From: Variovorax paradoxus
Lineage (GTDB): Bacteria; Pseudomonadota; Gammaproteobacteria; Burkholderiales; Burkholderiaceae_C
NCBI RefSeq assembly: GCF_024734665.1
Contig: NZ_CP102931.1
Span: forward strand, 7,230,743-7,294,742
Reading direction: 5' to 3'
DNA: 64,000 bases
Shown here: one piece after another, positions 1-9,154 of the stretch
Position numbering within the stretch: the first letter of the stretch is position 1
Layout of the letters: every line of letters starts with the position of its first letter
Position numbers and translations under genes: made by a program
The notes under the pieces: model-generated
The model's input: the letters and a program-made list of their open reading frames with translations, nothing else
Database searches by the model: none
What the model was told of the DNA's origin: nothing

Positions 1-1
1 C

Positions 2-2725
2 TCGATCGCAGTGACCGCGCCAGGCTTCGCCATGAGCGAGATGCGTGAGCCGCTCAAGCGGGTCCGCGATCGGCTCTACCAGCTGCCGGGTGTGCAGAAC
101 ATCAGCTTCCACGGACTGCAGGACGAGCGCGTCTACATCGAATTCGATCAGGCGCGCCTGGGCGGATTGGGGCTTGCAGCGCCTGCCGTGCTCCAGCAGC
201 TGCAGCAGCAGAACGTGGTGCTGTCAGGTGGTCAGATGGTGATGAGCGGTCTCAACAGCGCGGTGGTCGCCTCCGGCGAGATCCGCTCGCTTCAGGCCCT
301 GCGCGAATTCGTGCTCGGCGTGCCGGACCGCAACGGCCGCCTGGAGAACACGATCCGCCTGGGCGACATCGCGCAGATCAAGGTCCTGCCTGCCGATCCT
401 CCGGATTCCGCGGCGATCTACAAGGGCGAACCGGCCGTGGTGCTTGGCGTGTCGATGCGCGCCGGCCAGAACATCAAGGCCTTCGGCCGCAGCCTGAAGG
501 GGCTCATGGGTGAGCTTCAGCAACTGTTGCCCGCCGGCTTCACGCTCGACTACGTCACCTTCCAGGCCGACGTGGTGGAGCGCGAGATGGGCAAGATGAA
601 CCAGGTGATGGGCGAGACCATTGTGATCGTCATGACGGTGGTCGTGCTTTTCCTGGGCTGGCGAGCGGGTGTGATCGTGGGCAGCATCGTGCCCTTGACC
701 ATCCTCGGTACCTTGATCGCGATGCAGTTTCTCCACATCGAGCTGCACAGCGTATCGATGGCCGCCATCATCATCGCGCTGGGGCTGCTGGTGGACAACG
801 GCATCGTGATCGTGGAAGACGTCGAACGCCGGCTCGCGGCCGGCGAGGCGCGGCGCGAGGCGTGCATCCAGGCGGGAAGATCGCTCGCGATTCCCTTGCT
901 CACGTCATCGCTCGTGATCATCTTCGCGTTCTCTCCCTTTTTCTTCGGCGACACCTCGATCAACGAATACCTCCGGCCGCTGGTGGTGGTGCTGGCGATC
1001 GCCTTGCTGGGCTCCTGGCTGCTGTGCCTGACAGTGACACCGCTGCTGTGCTATTACTTCCTCAAGGCGTCGTCTCACACCGTGCACGCTGCCGCTGGCA
1101 ACGCCGACACAGAAGCCAAATCCGAGGCCCGCTTCTACCGTGTCTATCGACGAGCCATCCACGCCGTGCTGGATCACAAGCTGGTTTTCTTCGGCGCGAT
1201 GGCGGTCCTGTTCACGCTTGCCATGCTGCTGCTGTCGACGGTTCCGTCCGGCTTCCTGCCGAAGTCGGACCGACCCCAGTACCAGGTCTCGATCGAGTTG
1301 CAGCCTGGCACCGATTCGCGCACCACGCTCGCCAAGGTGCAAGCCGTCAGTCGCTGGCTTTCCGACAAGAAAATCAACCCCGAGGTCACGACCAGCATCG
1401 GCTACGTCGCTGATGGCGGACCGCGCATCATCCTGGGGCTGAACCCGCCACTGCCGGCTTCGCACATCGGCTATTTCACAGTCGGCGTCAGCTCCAAGAA
1501 TGAGCTCGACGCGATGATTGCGCGCACGCGCGCCTACCTGTCGCAGACCTATCCCGAGATCCGCGGCGAGGTCAAGCGCTTCTCGCTGGGTTCCAGCGAC
1601 TCGGGTGCGGTGGCGTACCGGATTTCCGGTCCCGACGAGACGGTGCTCAAACGCCTGGGCGAGCAGATCAAGGGAGAGCTGCGCAAGGTGCCGGGCGTCG
1701 TCGGCGTGCGAGACGACTGGAACAACCGCATTCCGCGCATCGATGTGCAGATCGACCAGGCCAAGGCCCGCCGCCTCGGCGTCACGAGCGAAGACGTCGC
1801 CACCTCGCTGGCCGCCCGGTTCTCCGGGGTCGATGTCTCCATGCTGCGCGACGGCGACACACTGGTGCCTGTGGTGGTGCGCGGCACCCCTGCGCAACGT
1901 CAACACACCGAGGATGTGGTCAACACATTGGTGTATCCATCGGGCGCTGCGCCAGTACCGATTTCGGCCATCGCCCATGTCTCGCTGGGTTCCGAGCCTT
2001 CTGTTGTCCGGCGCCGCGATCTCTCTCGCACGCTGACGGTGGAGGGGCACAGCGAAACCGAAACCGCGCAGCAGGTCGTGACCCGACTGGCTCCCGCCGT
2101 CTCGGCACTGGCGTTGCCACCGGGCTATGCCATCGAACTGGGCGCCGAGATCGAAGAGGCCGCGGAAGCCAACGCTGCGTTGAGCGAGTACCTTCCACAT
2201 GCGGCGATCGCGATGCTGGTGCTGTTCATCTGGCAGTTCGGCTCCTTCCGGAAGCTGCTGCTGATCCTGGCCATCATCCCGTTCACGTTGATCGGCGTGG
2301 CACCCGCGCTGAAGCTGATGGGCGAGCCTCTGGGCTTCATGGCGAACTTCGGACTGCTCTCCCTGGCCGGCATCATCGTCAACAACGCCGTGTTGCTGCT
2401 CGAGCGCATCGAAGCGGAAATTCATGCGGGCCGCACCCCCAGGGATGCCGTCGTCACCTCGGCCGTTCAGCGCCTGCGTCCCATCGTGATGACCAAGCTG
2501 ACCTGCGTGGCCGGGCTGGTGCCGTTGCTGCTGTTCGGCGGCCCGCTCTGGTCGGGCATGGCCGTCACCATCATCGGCGGGCTCGCGCTGGGCACGCTGG
2601 TCACGCTGGGGATGGTTCCGGCGCTCTATGAGCTGTTGTTCGACAGTCGACTGTCACGGTGGTTGGCGCGCACAGCGACGGCCCAAGAAGACGGGCCGTC
2701 CGAGCTGGCGACGAGGCAGATCTGA
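2..2725 (+). CDS. RND efflux permease, 5' end outside window
   Basis: Inner-membrane proton-driven efflux permease of the RND (AcrB-like) superfamily. The visible reading frame runs from the window edge. The GTG at 11 is only an in-frame codon, since comparison with AcrB suggests about 140 N-terminal residues are missing. Visible parts are the first porter domain, the TM2-TM6 block (about residues 203-350 of the 904 visible), the second porter half and the C-terminal TM block. The TM4 motif reads GLLVDNGIVIVED, so the second Asp of the AcrB Asp-Asp relay is Asn here. The C-terminal repeat has the usual NNAVLLLERI motif. No adaptor or outer-membrane factor follows; they would have to lie upstream. 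Substrate cannot be read from sequence. Confidence 0.93.
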   Translation, partial: SIAVTAPGFAMSEMREPLKRVRDRLYQLPGVQNISFHGLQDERVYIEFDQARLGGLGLAAPAVLQQLQQQNVVLSGGQMVMSGLNSAVVASGEIRSLQALREFVLGVPDRNGRLENTIRLGDIAQIKVLPADPPDSAAIYKGEPAVVLGVSMRAGQNIKAFGRSLKGLMGELQQLLPAGFTLDYVTFQADVVEREMGKMNQVMGETIVIVMTVVVLFLGWRAGVIVGSIVPLTILGTLIAMQFLHIELHSVSMAAIIIALGLLVDNGIVIVEDVERRLAAGEARREACIQAGRSLAIPLLTSSLVIIFAFSPFFFGDTSINEYLRPLVVVLAIALLGSWLLCLTVTPLLCYYFLKASSHTVHAAAGNADTEAKSEARFYRVYRRAIHAVLDHKLVFFGAMAVLFTLAMLLLSTVPSGFLPKSDRPQYQVSIELQPGTDSRTTLAKVQAVSRWLSDKKINPEVTTSIGYVADGGPRIILGLNPPLPASHIGYFTVGVSSKNELDAMIARTRAYLSQTYPEIRGEVKRFSLGSSDSGAVAYRISGPDETVLKRLGEQIKGELRKVPGVVGVRDDWNNRIPRIDVQIDQAKARRLGVTSEDVATSLAARFSGVDVSMLRDGDTLVPVVVRGTPAQRQHTEDVVNTLVYPSGAAPVPISAIAHVSLGSEPSVVRRRDLSRTLTVEGHSETETAQQVVTRLAPAVSALALPPGYAIELGAEIEEAAEANAALSEYLPHAAIAMLVLFIWQFGSFRKLLLILAIIPFTLIGVAPALKLMGEPLGFMANFGLLSLAGIIVNNAVLLLERIEAEIHAGRTPRDAVVTSAVQRLRPIVMTKLTCVAGLVPLLLFGGPLWSGMAVTIIGGLALGTLVTLGMVPALYELLFDSRLSRWLARTATAQEDGPSELATRQI

Positions 2726-3257
2726 TTTTCGGAAATGTGCAAGGTGAACGAAAGTCAGCCACCTTCATGTGCCTGTAGCTGGACGGAGTGGGTCCTCGGC
2801 ACTAGTCAACGCCGGCGCGATAGCGTGCCGTGTAGGTCTGTGCCTCGATCGCGCTATTGAGCGAATCGACAAGCATGAATTCGGCGCTGGAACGCAAGAT
2901 GTACTGGTCAACATACCGGCTTTCGATGCACCAGACATCGTCGTAGATCTGGGTCAGAGGAGGTGGCCGGTGGCGACCTACAACCTCACGCGGCTGTGTA
3001 CCGCGGCACAACTGCGTCCGCAGCGCGGCTGATGAGCCCCCAGAACGTCGACATGGCCCCATCCAACCATATGAATGACCGCGCAAAGAGCCATCTGCAG
3101 TCTGCAAGGGGGCCGCACAGGGTGCATGCTCACGCTATGGCGTTTCCCTGAGGTATGCGCGGCGATAGATGCACCTATTTTTCCTCCAGTGGCTGGCTGA
3201 AGATGCCTTTAGCAGTACTTGCTGCTCTGGTGCATTTTTAATCTCTAGGAGGAGACT
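2726..3257. other. Intergenic gap, no convincing gene
   Basis: A 532-nt stretch between the RND gene and the OprB-like porin. Short ORFs exist on both strands (for example 2802-3107 minus, 101 codons) but none shows a recognisable domain. The last 100 nt are richer in A and T than the flanks and end in the strong Shine-Dalgarno of the porin gene, so the promoter of that gene probably lies here. No -35/-10 pair stands out. Confidence 0.5.
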
Positions 3258-4691
3258 GTGCTTCGTAATCTGTCTGCAGCGACCGTGTCGCCGCGAGTTG
3301 TCAATTTCATTTCGGTGGTGTCATTGTTCGCAGTCTTCGGGGCATCGAAAAGCCTGGCTCAGGAGCGGGAGAACACACCCGAGATCCCTCGCGCGCAGCC
3401 CACGCAATCGGGTCCGGAATCCGCCCCAAATGGCCCGTCCGGCTTGCCCTTCCTGGATCCTGCTTGCCAGAAGTTCGATCAGTACAACACCCGCATCATG
3501 AGCACCATCGACCAGCCATCGGTGTGCGAAACGGTTTACCCAAGCCTGTTCGGTGTTCGAGATTGGCTTGCCAACTCAGGGTGGGGTATCCAGGGAACAA
3601 TTTCTCCAGTGATCGACCGCGATATTAAAAACAAGAATGACGGCGGAACTCAGAAATATGCTGGGCACAACGGCGCCAGCGGTTACATCATCGGCAACGT
3701 CTATGCCACCTACGACCTGTCTCGAATCGGTTTTCCGGCCGGCGGCCAATTTACCGGCAGTGTTTCCACGATGTATTCCCACAATCGCGCGGGGGAAGCA
3801 CCCGTCATGCACCCTGCCGTGACCACACTCGGAATTACGCAGCCGCTTCTTGACAATACAGTTGAACTCAAAGCGGGCTATCTGCTGACGATCCAGGATT
3901 TCGTGGGGATGAATCTCACCGGAAACGCAGGGTCCGTGGCACAGAGCTTGTCCAGTGTGATTCCATCGCTGGCCGGCCTTAGCGTCTACACGCCGACCCC
4001 CACAGCGGAAATCACAGTCAAGGATCCCTGGACAAAGAGTTTCTACAACCGTTTCGGGATATCACGCAGCATCAGCTCCTCCGGTGCCACGGAGGAATTG
4101 GCGCAAAACCGCTACGGCCTTCGCTGGCGCACCCCCGGGACTTCGGCGCTGTTCGTCAACGAGTTTGGCTACAAGACTGGGCTGTCGCAGGAGGGACGCT
4201 CCGTTTGGGCGAGAGCCGGCCTTATTTACAACACGACGGACTACACGAAGTATGACGGGCAAACGGCCAGCAACAACTATGCAGCCTATGCCGGACTGAC
4301 GATGCAGCTGACGAAAAGCGCCCACGGTCCCGGCGGGCTGAATCTGGACGTCAAGGTCAACTACGCTCCCGCCGATCGAAACATGTACACCAGGGATTAC
4401 TCTGTCGCCCTGTTCTATATCGGGCCGTTCGCGAGCAGGCCTTTCGATATGGTCTCGCTTGCCTACAGTCAAACGTTCGGCAGCCGTGACCTGCAGAAGA
4501 TGGTCACGAAACTCGGCGTTCAGAACTCGGTGACGCTCTCCACCGCAGGGATGCTCTCTTATTCTTATCGGCTGACCAACGGCGTGTACTTGGTATCGAC
4601 CGCATCCGTGGTTACCAATCCCGGAACCGTGTGGAACTCGAAGCTACCAACGGCAGTGATACTTGATCAAAAGCTGCTTATTTCTTTTTGA
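3258..4691 (+). CDS. OprB-family carbohydrate-selective porin
   Basis: Outer-membrane beta-barrel of the OprB type (477 aa). The GTG start is chosen because AGGAGGAG at 3247-3254 is correctly spaced. The first ~35 residues form a signal peptide ending in SLAQ. Family-like features are an early 'RDWLANSGWGIQGTIS' stretch, alternating aromatic-rich strands ('YIIGNVYATYDLSRIGFPAGGQF') and a terminal strand ending in Phe (LLISF). It stands alone on the plus strand between the RND gene and a convergent TPR gene. OprB homologues pass sugars or small acids; the substrate here is unknown. A role in uptake for the oxygenase cluster at 6.6-17 kb is possible but inferred. Confidence 0.85.
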   Translation: MLRNLSAATVSPRVVNFISVVSLFAVFGASKSLAQERENTPEIPRAQPTQSGPESAPNGPSGLPFLDPACQKFDQYNTRIMSTIDQPSVCETVYPSLFGVRDWLANSGWGIQGTISPVIDRDIKNKNDGGTQKYAGHNGASGYIIGNVYATYDLSRIGFPAGGQFTGSVSTMYSHNRAGEAPVMHPAVTTLGITQPLLDNTVELKAGYLLTIQDFVGMNLTGNAGSVAQSLSSVIPSLAGLSVYTPTPTAEITVKDPWTKSFYNRFGISRSISSSGATEELAQNRYGLRWRTPGTSALFVNEFGYKTGLSQEGRSVWARAGLIYNTTDYTKYDGQTASNNYAAYAGLTMQLTKSAHGPGGLNLDVKVNYAPADRNMYTRDYSVALFYIGPFASRPFDMVSLAYSQTFGSRDLQKMVTKLGVQNSVTLSTAGMLSYSYRLTNGVYLVSTASVVTNPGTVWNSKLPTAVILDQKLLISF

Positions 4692-4811
4692 ATTACGCAG
4701 ATCTGCTGCTCACAGGCTGCTGCCGATGAGCAGCATTTCCATTGGCGCTTCAAGCCTCAGCGGCCACCACCCGATGCGGCTTGTCTCCAGACAGTGAATC
4801 AGCGTCGGCCC

Positions 4812-6410
4812 CTACGGCGCGTTCAGACGCGTGGCCAGGGAATCGAAATGCGGGTGGGCACGCAGGCCGTCGTAGGCGGGCGACGTTAGCAGCAACAATC
4901 CTTGCGTATGGATTCGCGACATCAGCGCGCGATCAAGCCACTCGAAAGCCTGGTCGATTTCTTCCAGTCCGGCATGAATCAGCGTCATCGCGGCGGAGTC
5001 GGGCCCATGGTCGTCATCCTTGCCGTCTTGCAGGACGCCGAGAATGCGCCGTGCTTCGTCCTCCTGGCCCGCTCTGGCATAGGCATAGCCGAGATGCGCC
5101 AAGGCCGCGGGATGTTCGTCCATCAGGCGGCACGCCTCCTCCAATTGGGAAATGGCGGTTTTGTGAAATCCTGCGTAAAGAAAACAGTCGCCCAGCAGCA
5201 GTTGGGCCGCGTCGAATTCCGGCGCCAATGCGACCGACCGCTGAGCGAACATGATGGCGCCATCGAAGTCACGCATGTGCATGCAAACTGCCGCCAGCGA
5301 GGAGTGCGCGAATGCCGACCGCGGAGCCAGCGCCACACCGCGCTCAGCCGATGCGAATGCTTCTTCCAGGCGGCCTGATTGAAGGTATCCCAATCCCAGC
5401 GCGGTGTGTGGCAAACCTTCCCTCGGGCTGGCACCGATCGCCCGGCGGAACATCATGACTGCCTCGTCAATATGGCCGGACGTGAGACGGCTGAGGCCTA
5501 GCGCCACCTGGTCACCTGTCGCCTGGTCCCGGATTGCACCGCGCAGATACTCGCGCAGCAATACGTTGTCGCGCAACAGATACCGTGGCGCCATGTCGTC
5601 TTCGACAGTGATGCACGATGGCCTGGAGCTGACCCAGGAATGGACAGAGGCCGCGACCTCGGTGGCCACCCTTTTCTGAAAGGCGATCATGTCATCCACT
5701 TCCTGCTCGTGGCGGCCAGACCAGACGGTCACGTCCCGAAGCGGGTCGATGATTCGCAGATTCAGTCGGTAGACCTTCCCCTGGCGGAAAAGGCTTCCTT
5801 CCATGACATAGGACGCCTGTGATTCCCGCACAACCTGCTGCAGGTTACTTGCCATCGCAGCGAACTTCTCGCTGGAACCACGCGAGAGTATGGCGACGAT
5901 CGGCAGATTTGCCAGGTAGAGGCTGATCTCGTCATGAAATGCCGTCACCGTGTCCGAGTCGTCGATATTCAGACCCGAGAAGGGGAGGATCAATAGTCGC
6001 GGCGCAGACTCGCTGCGTGCGAGCGACCGTGCCTCCTGCGGTGCGACATTCCCGTTCATGAACTGGAACGCCGGCATGAAGCCGCCTTTGGGCAATGAGA
6101 TGCGCACTTGGTCGAGGATGCCTTCGGTCTGGTAATAGAACTCGAGCCGCGACCTCAACCGCCATGCTTCGGTCCGCACGCTCGTCTGGAACTGCGGATA
6201 GAAATCTCCACCATGGCCGAATGCGTCAACGGCAATATTGAATTGTTTCAGCCGTTCGCCACGCCCGGCCAGGGTTTCGGATACGAGATATTGAAGCAAC
6301 TGACGCAAGCGCTTCGCGCGTCGGAAAGTTTCACTCTGCAACACGGCATGCAATGCCGCATGGATGGCGCCTTTCTGCAGTTCAAAGGCGGCGATCAGGC
6401 CTGAAACCAT
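4812..6410 (-). CDS. TPR protein with a DNA-binding-like N-terminal domain
   Basis: 532-aa protein in three parts. Residues ~15-120 form an N-terminal domain with the pattern 'QSETFRRAKRLRQLLQYLV...RTEAWRLRSRLEFYY...ISLPKGGFMPAF', a family often annotated as winged-helix or adenylate-cyclase-associated. Residues ~135-265 resemble the FlgO/TolB-N-like module found with adenylate cyclases and TPR proteins ('LLILPFSGLN', 'YVMEGSLFRQGKVYRLNLRIID', 'VWSGRHEQEVDDMIAFQ'). The C-terminal half is about five TPR repeats. No transmembrane segment or cyclase catalytic domain is visible. It is divergent from the monooxygenase cluster across a 229-nt gap, so it may be a cytoplasmic signal-integrating regulator of that cluster; this is inference. 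Confidence 0.72.
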   Translation of the reverse strand: MVSGLIAAFELQKGAIHAALHAVLQSETFRRAKRLRQLLQYLVSETLAGRGERLKQFNIAVDAFGHGGDFYPQFQTSVRTEAWRLRSRLEFYYQTEGILDQVRISLPKGGFMPAFQFMNGNVAPQEARSLARSESAPRLLILPFSGLNIDDSDTVTAFHDEISLYLANLPIVAILSRGSSEKFAAMASNLQQVVRESQASYVMEGSLFRQGKVYRLNLRIIDPLRDVTVWSGRHEQEVDDMIAFQKRVATEVAASVHSWVSSRPSCITVEDDMAPRYLLRDNVLLREYLRGAIRDQATGDQVALGLSRLTSGHIDEAVMMFRRAIGASPREGLPHTALGLGYLQSGRLEEAFASAERGVALAPRSAFAHSSLAAVCMHMRDFDGAIMFAQRSVALAPEFDAAQLLLGDCFLYAGFHKTAISQLEEACRLMDEHPAALAHLGYAYARAGQEDEARRILGVLQDGKDDDHGPDSAAMTLIHAGLEEIDQAFEWLDRALMSRIHTQGLLLLTSPAYDGLRAHPHFDSLATRLNAP

Positions 6411-6639
6411 GTCTGCTCCACGTGCACTGTGATCGCGCCATTCTGTTTGAGTTCAGCGCCGCGCGACACAGGGTTTGACCAGCTTCAGGGTCACATCAGG
6501 TCACGGAATCACCACCGAAGCCGCGACGCCCGATGAGACGGGAACCAGCAAGAGTCGTGACCCTTTGAGACTTCGTTTTCCATGCTGCGCTGACGACACT
6601 GCATCGGCCAGGTCAACCCAACGAAAACGAGACAGAGAC

Positions 6640-7908
6640 ATGAACCATCTCAGCAAGCCGGCGGCTTTCGGCGCCGGCACCGATGCCCGGGGTCCGAGCC
6701 CCGAGGCCGCCAAGATGCGCGACGCGATCAAGGCGCTGACACCGCTGCTTCGCGAAACCGCATGGGAAAGCGAGAAAGCCACCGCCCTTGTTCCGCAAGC
6801 TTTGCGGGCGCTGGACGAAACCGGCTTCTTTCGCATCACCTTGCCGCAGAAATACGGAGGCTCGGCTTTCGGCGCCCGGGATCTCGTGGAGGTGATCGCG
6901 GCCGCATCCTACGCTGACGGATCTGCAGGCTGGAGCGGCTTTGCTGCGTCCGGCATCCGCATGGTCCTGGCCTTCAGCCCACAGGCGGTCGACGAAGTCG
7001 GTGCCAAGCTCGGGGATTGGGTCGGGCCAGCGGCGGTGGGCGCCTCGATCTTTTCCAACATCGTCGGCCAGGCCGAGCGCACCGGCGATGGCTTCCGGGT
7101 CACGGGCAAGTGGATGTACGGCAGCGGTTGCAGCTATGCCGCGTGGGCGGTTGTCGGCATCGAATGGCAGGAGGACGGAAAACCCGTCCGCGGCCTGGCA
7201 CTGCTTTCTCGCGATCAGTACGAGCTCCTGGACGACTGGCACGTCATGGGCATGGCGGCAAGCTCGAGCAACAGCATCGTCGCCCGCAGTGCGGTATTCG
7301 TCCCGGCGCATCGCGTGGTGCGCCACGCCGACCTGCCCGCGGCGCTGGGAGCCCTGTCGCAGAAGTACGAAGGCCTCACCTATCGGATGGGGCCCTTGTC
7401 GACGATGCTGTCGACGGCTCTGGCCAATATCGCCATCGCGCTCGGCATGGCCAGAGGTTGCCTTGACTCCTTTGTCGAGCAGGCCAACAAGCGCGTGCCG
7501 TTCAACCTGCCTTACGAGACGGTGGCCACGATGCCTTCGACCCAGGTCATTGCGGGACGGGTCTATGCCATGGTGCAGGCCGCCGAGGCACTGATCCTGC
7601 AGACGGCCGAGGAGGTCGATGCGCGCACCCGTCGCGGCGAGGACTTCGAGCCTCGCGAGGAATCGCTCGCCACGATGACCCTTGTCTACGCCGCGAACCT
7701 CTGCGGCGAAGCGATCGACGAGATGCAGCTTTGCATCGGGTCATCGTCGGTCAGTCTGCGCAACCCCATACAGCGCTTTGCACGCGACGTGCGAGTGATG
7801 CTGACCCACGGCGCCATCCGTCGGGACCCGGCTGCGGAAATCGCCGGGCGACACGTCCTGGGCATTCCCCCTTTCAACATGTTTGCCGGCGGCTTGGCTC
7901 AGCGCTGA
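6640..7908 (+). CDS. Group D flavin monooxygenase, paralog 1
   Basis: 422-aa protein with the acyl-CoA dehydrogenase fold, matching the HpaB/HsaA/DszC-type oxygenases that hydroxylate with reduced flavin from a separate reductase. The start at 6640 is preferred over an upstream in-frame codon because homology begins there. Diagnostic motifs shared with the paralogs at 9155 and 11007 are 'GKWMYGSGC', 'DDWHVMGM', 'GSSSVSLRNPIQRFARD' and a late 'THGAIR' with the His typical of the family. It lacks the catalytic Glu context of true acyl-CoA dehydrogenases. It is the first gene of a plus-strand cluster, followed by a nitroreductase and a flavin reductase that can supply reduced flavin. Substrate unknown. 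Confidence 0.85.
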   Translation: MNHLSKPAAFGAGTDARGPSPEAAKMRDAIKALTPLLRETAWESEKATALVPQALRALDETGFFRITLPQKYGGSAFGARDLVEVIAAASYADGSAGWSGFAASGIRMVLAFSPQAVDEVGAKLGDWVGPAAVGASIFSNIVGQAERTGDGFRVTGKWMYGSGCSYAAWAVVGIEWQEDGKPVRGLALLSRDQYELLDDWHVMGMAASSSNSIVARSAVFVPAHRVVRHADLPAALGALSQKYEGLTYRMGPLSTMLSTALANIAIALGMARGCLDSFVEQANKRVPFNLPYETVATMPSTQVIAGRVYAMVQAAEALILQTAEEVDARTRRGEDFEPREESLATMTLVYAANLCGEAIDEMQLCIGSSSVSLRNPIQRFARDVRVMLTHGAIRRDPAAEIAGRHVLGIPPFNMFAGGLAQR

Positions 7909-7932
7909 CGACTTCACAAAGAGAAATTCGAT

Positions 7933-8535
7933 ATGTCCACTTCCCTCAACACCCGTTCTTCGGCCTACGCCATCGACCCGATCTTCCTGAAGCGCTGGTC
8001 TCCGCGCGCCCTGGACGAGAAGGCCATCATTTCCGATCAGGAACTGATGACGCTCTTCGAGGCCGCGCACTGGGCGCCGTCCTCCTTCAACTCGCAGCCA
8101 TGGCGCTTCATCTACGCCCGACGGGATACGCCGCAATGGTCGCGACTGTTCGATCTTCTGGTCCCCATGAACCAGGGCTGGGCGGTACGGGCGTCGGCGC
8201 TGGTCGTGCTGGTCTCCGCGACCACGGCACAGCCGCCGGGTGCTCCCGGGCCCATCCCGTCCTACAGCCATTCGCTGGACGCCGGCGCGGCGTGGGCGCA
8301 TCTCGCGCTGCAAGCGACCCAGCTCGGATGGCACGCGCACGCGATGGCGGGATTCGATGTCGCGCGTGCCGCGCAAGTGCTGAACGTGCCCGACAACTTT
8401 CGCGTCGAAACAGTCATCGCCATCGGCCGCATCGGGGACAAGAGCGTGTTGCCCCCTCCCATGCAGGAGCGCGAACAGCCCAATACGCGGCGGCCGGTCG
8501 AAGAGCTGGTCATGGAGGGGGAGTTCCGCTCATGA
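7933..8535 (+). CDS. Nitroreductase-family flavoprotein
   Basis: 200-aa FMN-dependent nitroreductase-fold protein. The N-terminal FMN-binding signature 'KRWSPRAL' and 'AAHWAPSSFNSQPWRFIYA' are clear, as is the C-terminal 'VETVIAIGRIGD'. Such enzymes reduce nitro groups, quinones or enals using NAD(P)H. It starts 24 nt after the first monooxygenase, and its stop overlaps the ATG of the flavin reductase by 4 nt, so the genes are co-translated. It could reduce a quinone formed by hydroxylation or prime a nitroaromatic substrate. The sequence does not decide between these. Confidence 0.88.
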   Translation: MSTSLNTRSSAYAIDPIFLKRWSPRALDEKAIISDQELMTLFEAAHWAPSSFNSQPWRFIYARRDTPQWSRLFDLLVPMNQGWAVRASALVVLVSATTAQPPGAPGPIPSYSHSLDAGAAWAHLALQATQLGWHAHAMAGFDVARAAQVLNVPDNFRVETVIAIGRIGDKSVLPPPMQEREQPNTRRPVEELVMEGEFRS

Positions 8536-9143
8536 AAACCTCATCGACCAAGAAGCCGTTCATCGTCGGGATCGGCGGCACGGCCTCCAAGACCTCATCC
8601 ACCGAGCAGGCATTGGTCCTCGCGCTGTCGGCGGCCGAAGCGGCGGGCGGGCGGACGCAACTGTTTGGCAGCGAGGACCTGATGGCCCTGCCGCACTATG
8701 TTCCCGGCAGCATCGAGCGCAACGGTGACGGACAGGCGCTGATCGATGCCATTCGCGCTGCGGATGGCCTGATCATCGCGAGCCCCGGATATCACGGGAC
8801 CATCTCCGGCCTGGTCAAGAACGCTATCGATTATTTCGAGGAGATGGCGAAAGACGGGCGGGTCTATCTGGACGGCATGCCCGTCGGACTGATCGCCACT
8901 GCGTATGGCTGGCAGGCCACCGGAGGAACGCTCGGTGCGCTGCGCTCGATCGTCCACGCGCTGCGCGGTTGGCCAACCCCGATGGGGGCCGCGATCAACA
9001 CGTCGGAAAAGGTTTTCCACGAAGGCGCCTGCCAGAACCTGGCCGCTGCCAACCAACTGAATCTCGTCGGGCGCCAGGTCGCCGAATTCGCGGCTCGTTC
9101 GGCTCATTACGCGGCCGGCACAACCATTGAAATGTCTGTTTAG
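8532..9143 (+). CDS. NADPH-dependent FMN reductase
   Basis: 203-aa flavodoxin-fold reductase of the SsuE/MsuE-like FMN_red family. Visible motifs are an N-terminal phosphate-binding loop 'GIGGTASKTSSTEQAL' and 'GLIIASPGYHGTISGLVKNAIDYFE', the flavin-site signature. Start ATG at 8532 overlaps the preceding stop (ATGA). It most likely delivers reduced FMN or FAD to the three group D monooxygenases in the cluster, as SsuE or DszD do in their pathways. It is the only dedicated flavin reductase visible there. Confidence 0.9.
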   Translation: MKTSSTKKPFIVGIGGTASKTSSTEQALVLALSAAEAAGGRTQLFGSEDLMALPHYVPGSIERNGDGQALIDAIRAADGLIIASPGYHGTISGLVKNAIDYFEEMAKDGRVYLDGMPVGLIATAYGWQATGGTLGALRSIVHALRGWPTPMGAAINTSEKVFHEGACQNLAAANQLNLVGRQVAEFAARSAHYAAGTTIEMSV

Positions 9144-9154
9144 GAAATCTTGGA

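Noticed and set aside
905..2425. Long minus-strand ORF (506 codons) opposite the RND gene
   Set aside because: Its composition (runs of Arg, Gln, His, Asp) is that of an antisense frame of a high-GC gene, and the plus strand has a clear RND protein.
2802..3107. Minus-strand ORF of 101 codons in the 2.7-3.3 kb gap
   Set aside because: No domain, no ribosome-binding site and low-complexity N-terminus; a decayed gene is possible but not supportable.
4700..4731. Inverted repeat GCTGCTC/GAGCAGC after the OprB-type porin
   Set aside because: 16-nt loop and no T-run; too weak to call as a terminator.
6480..6520. Direct repeat of GGTCAC upstream of the first monooxygenase
   Set aside because: Two short copies in a GC-rich region are expected by chance; no palindromic arrangement.
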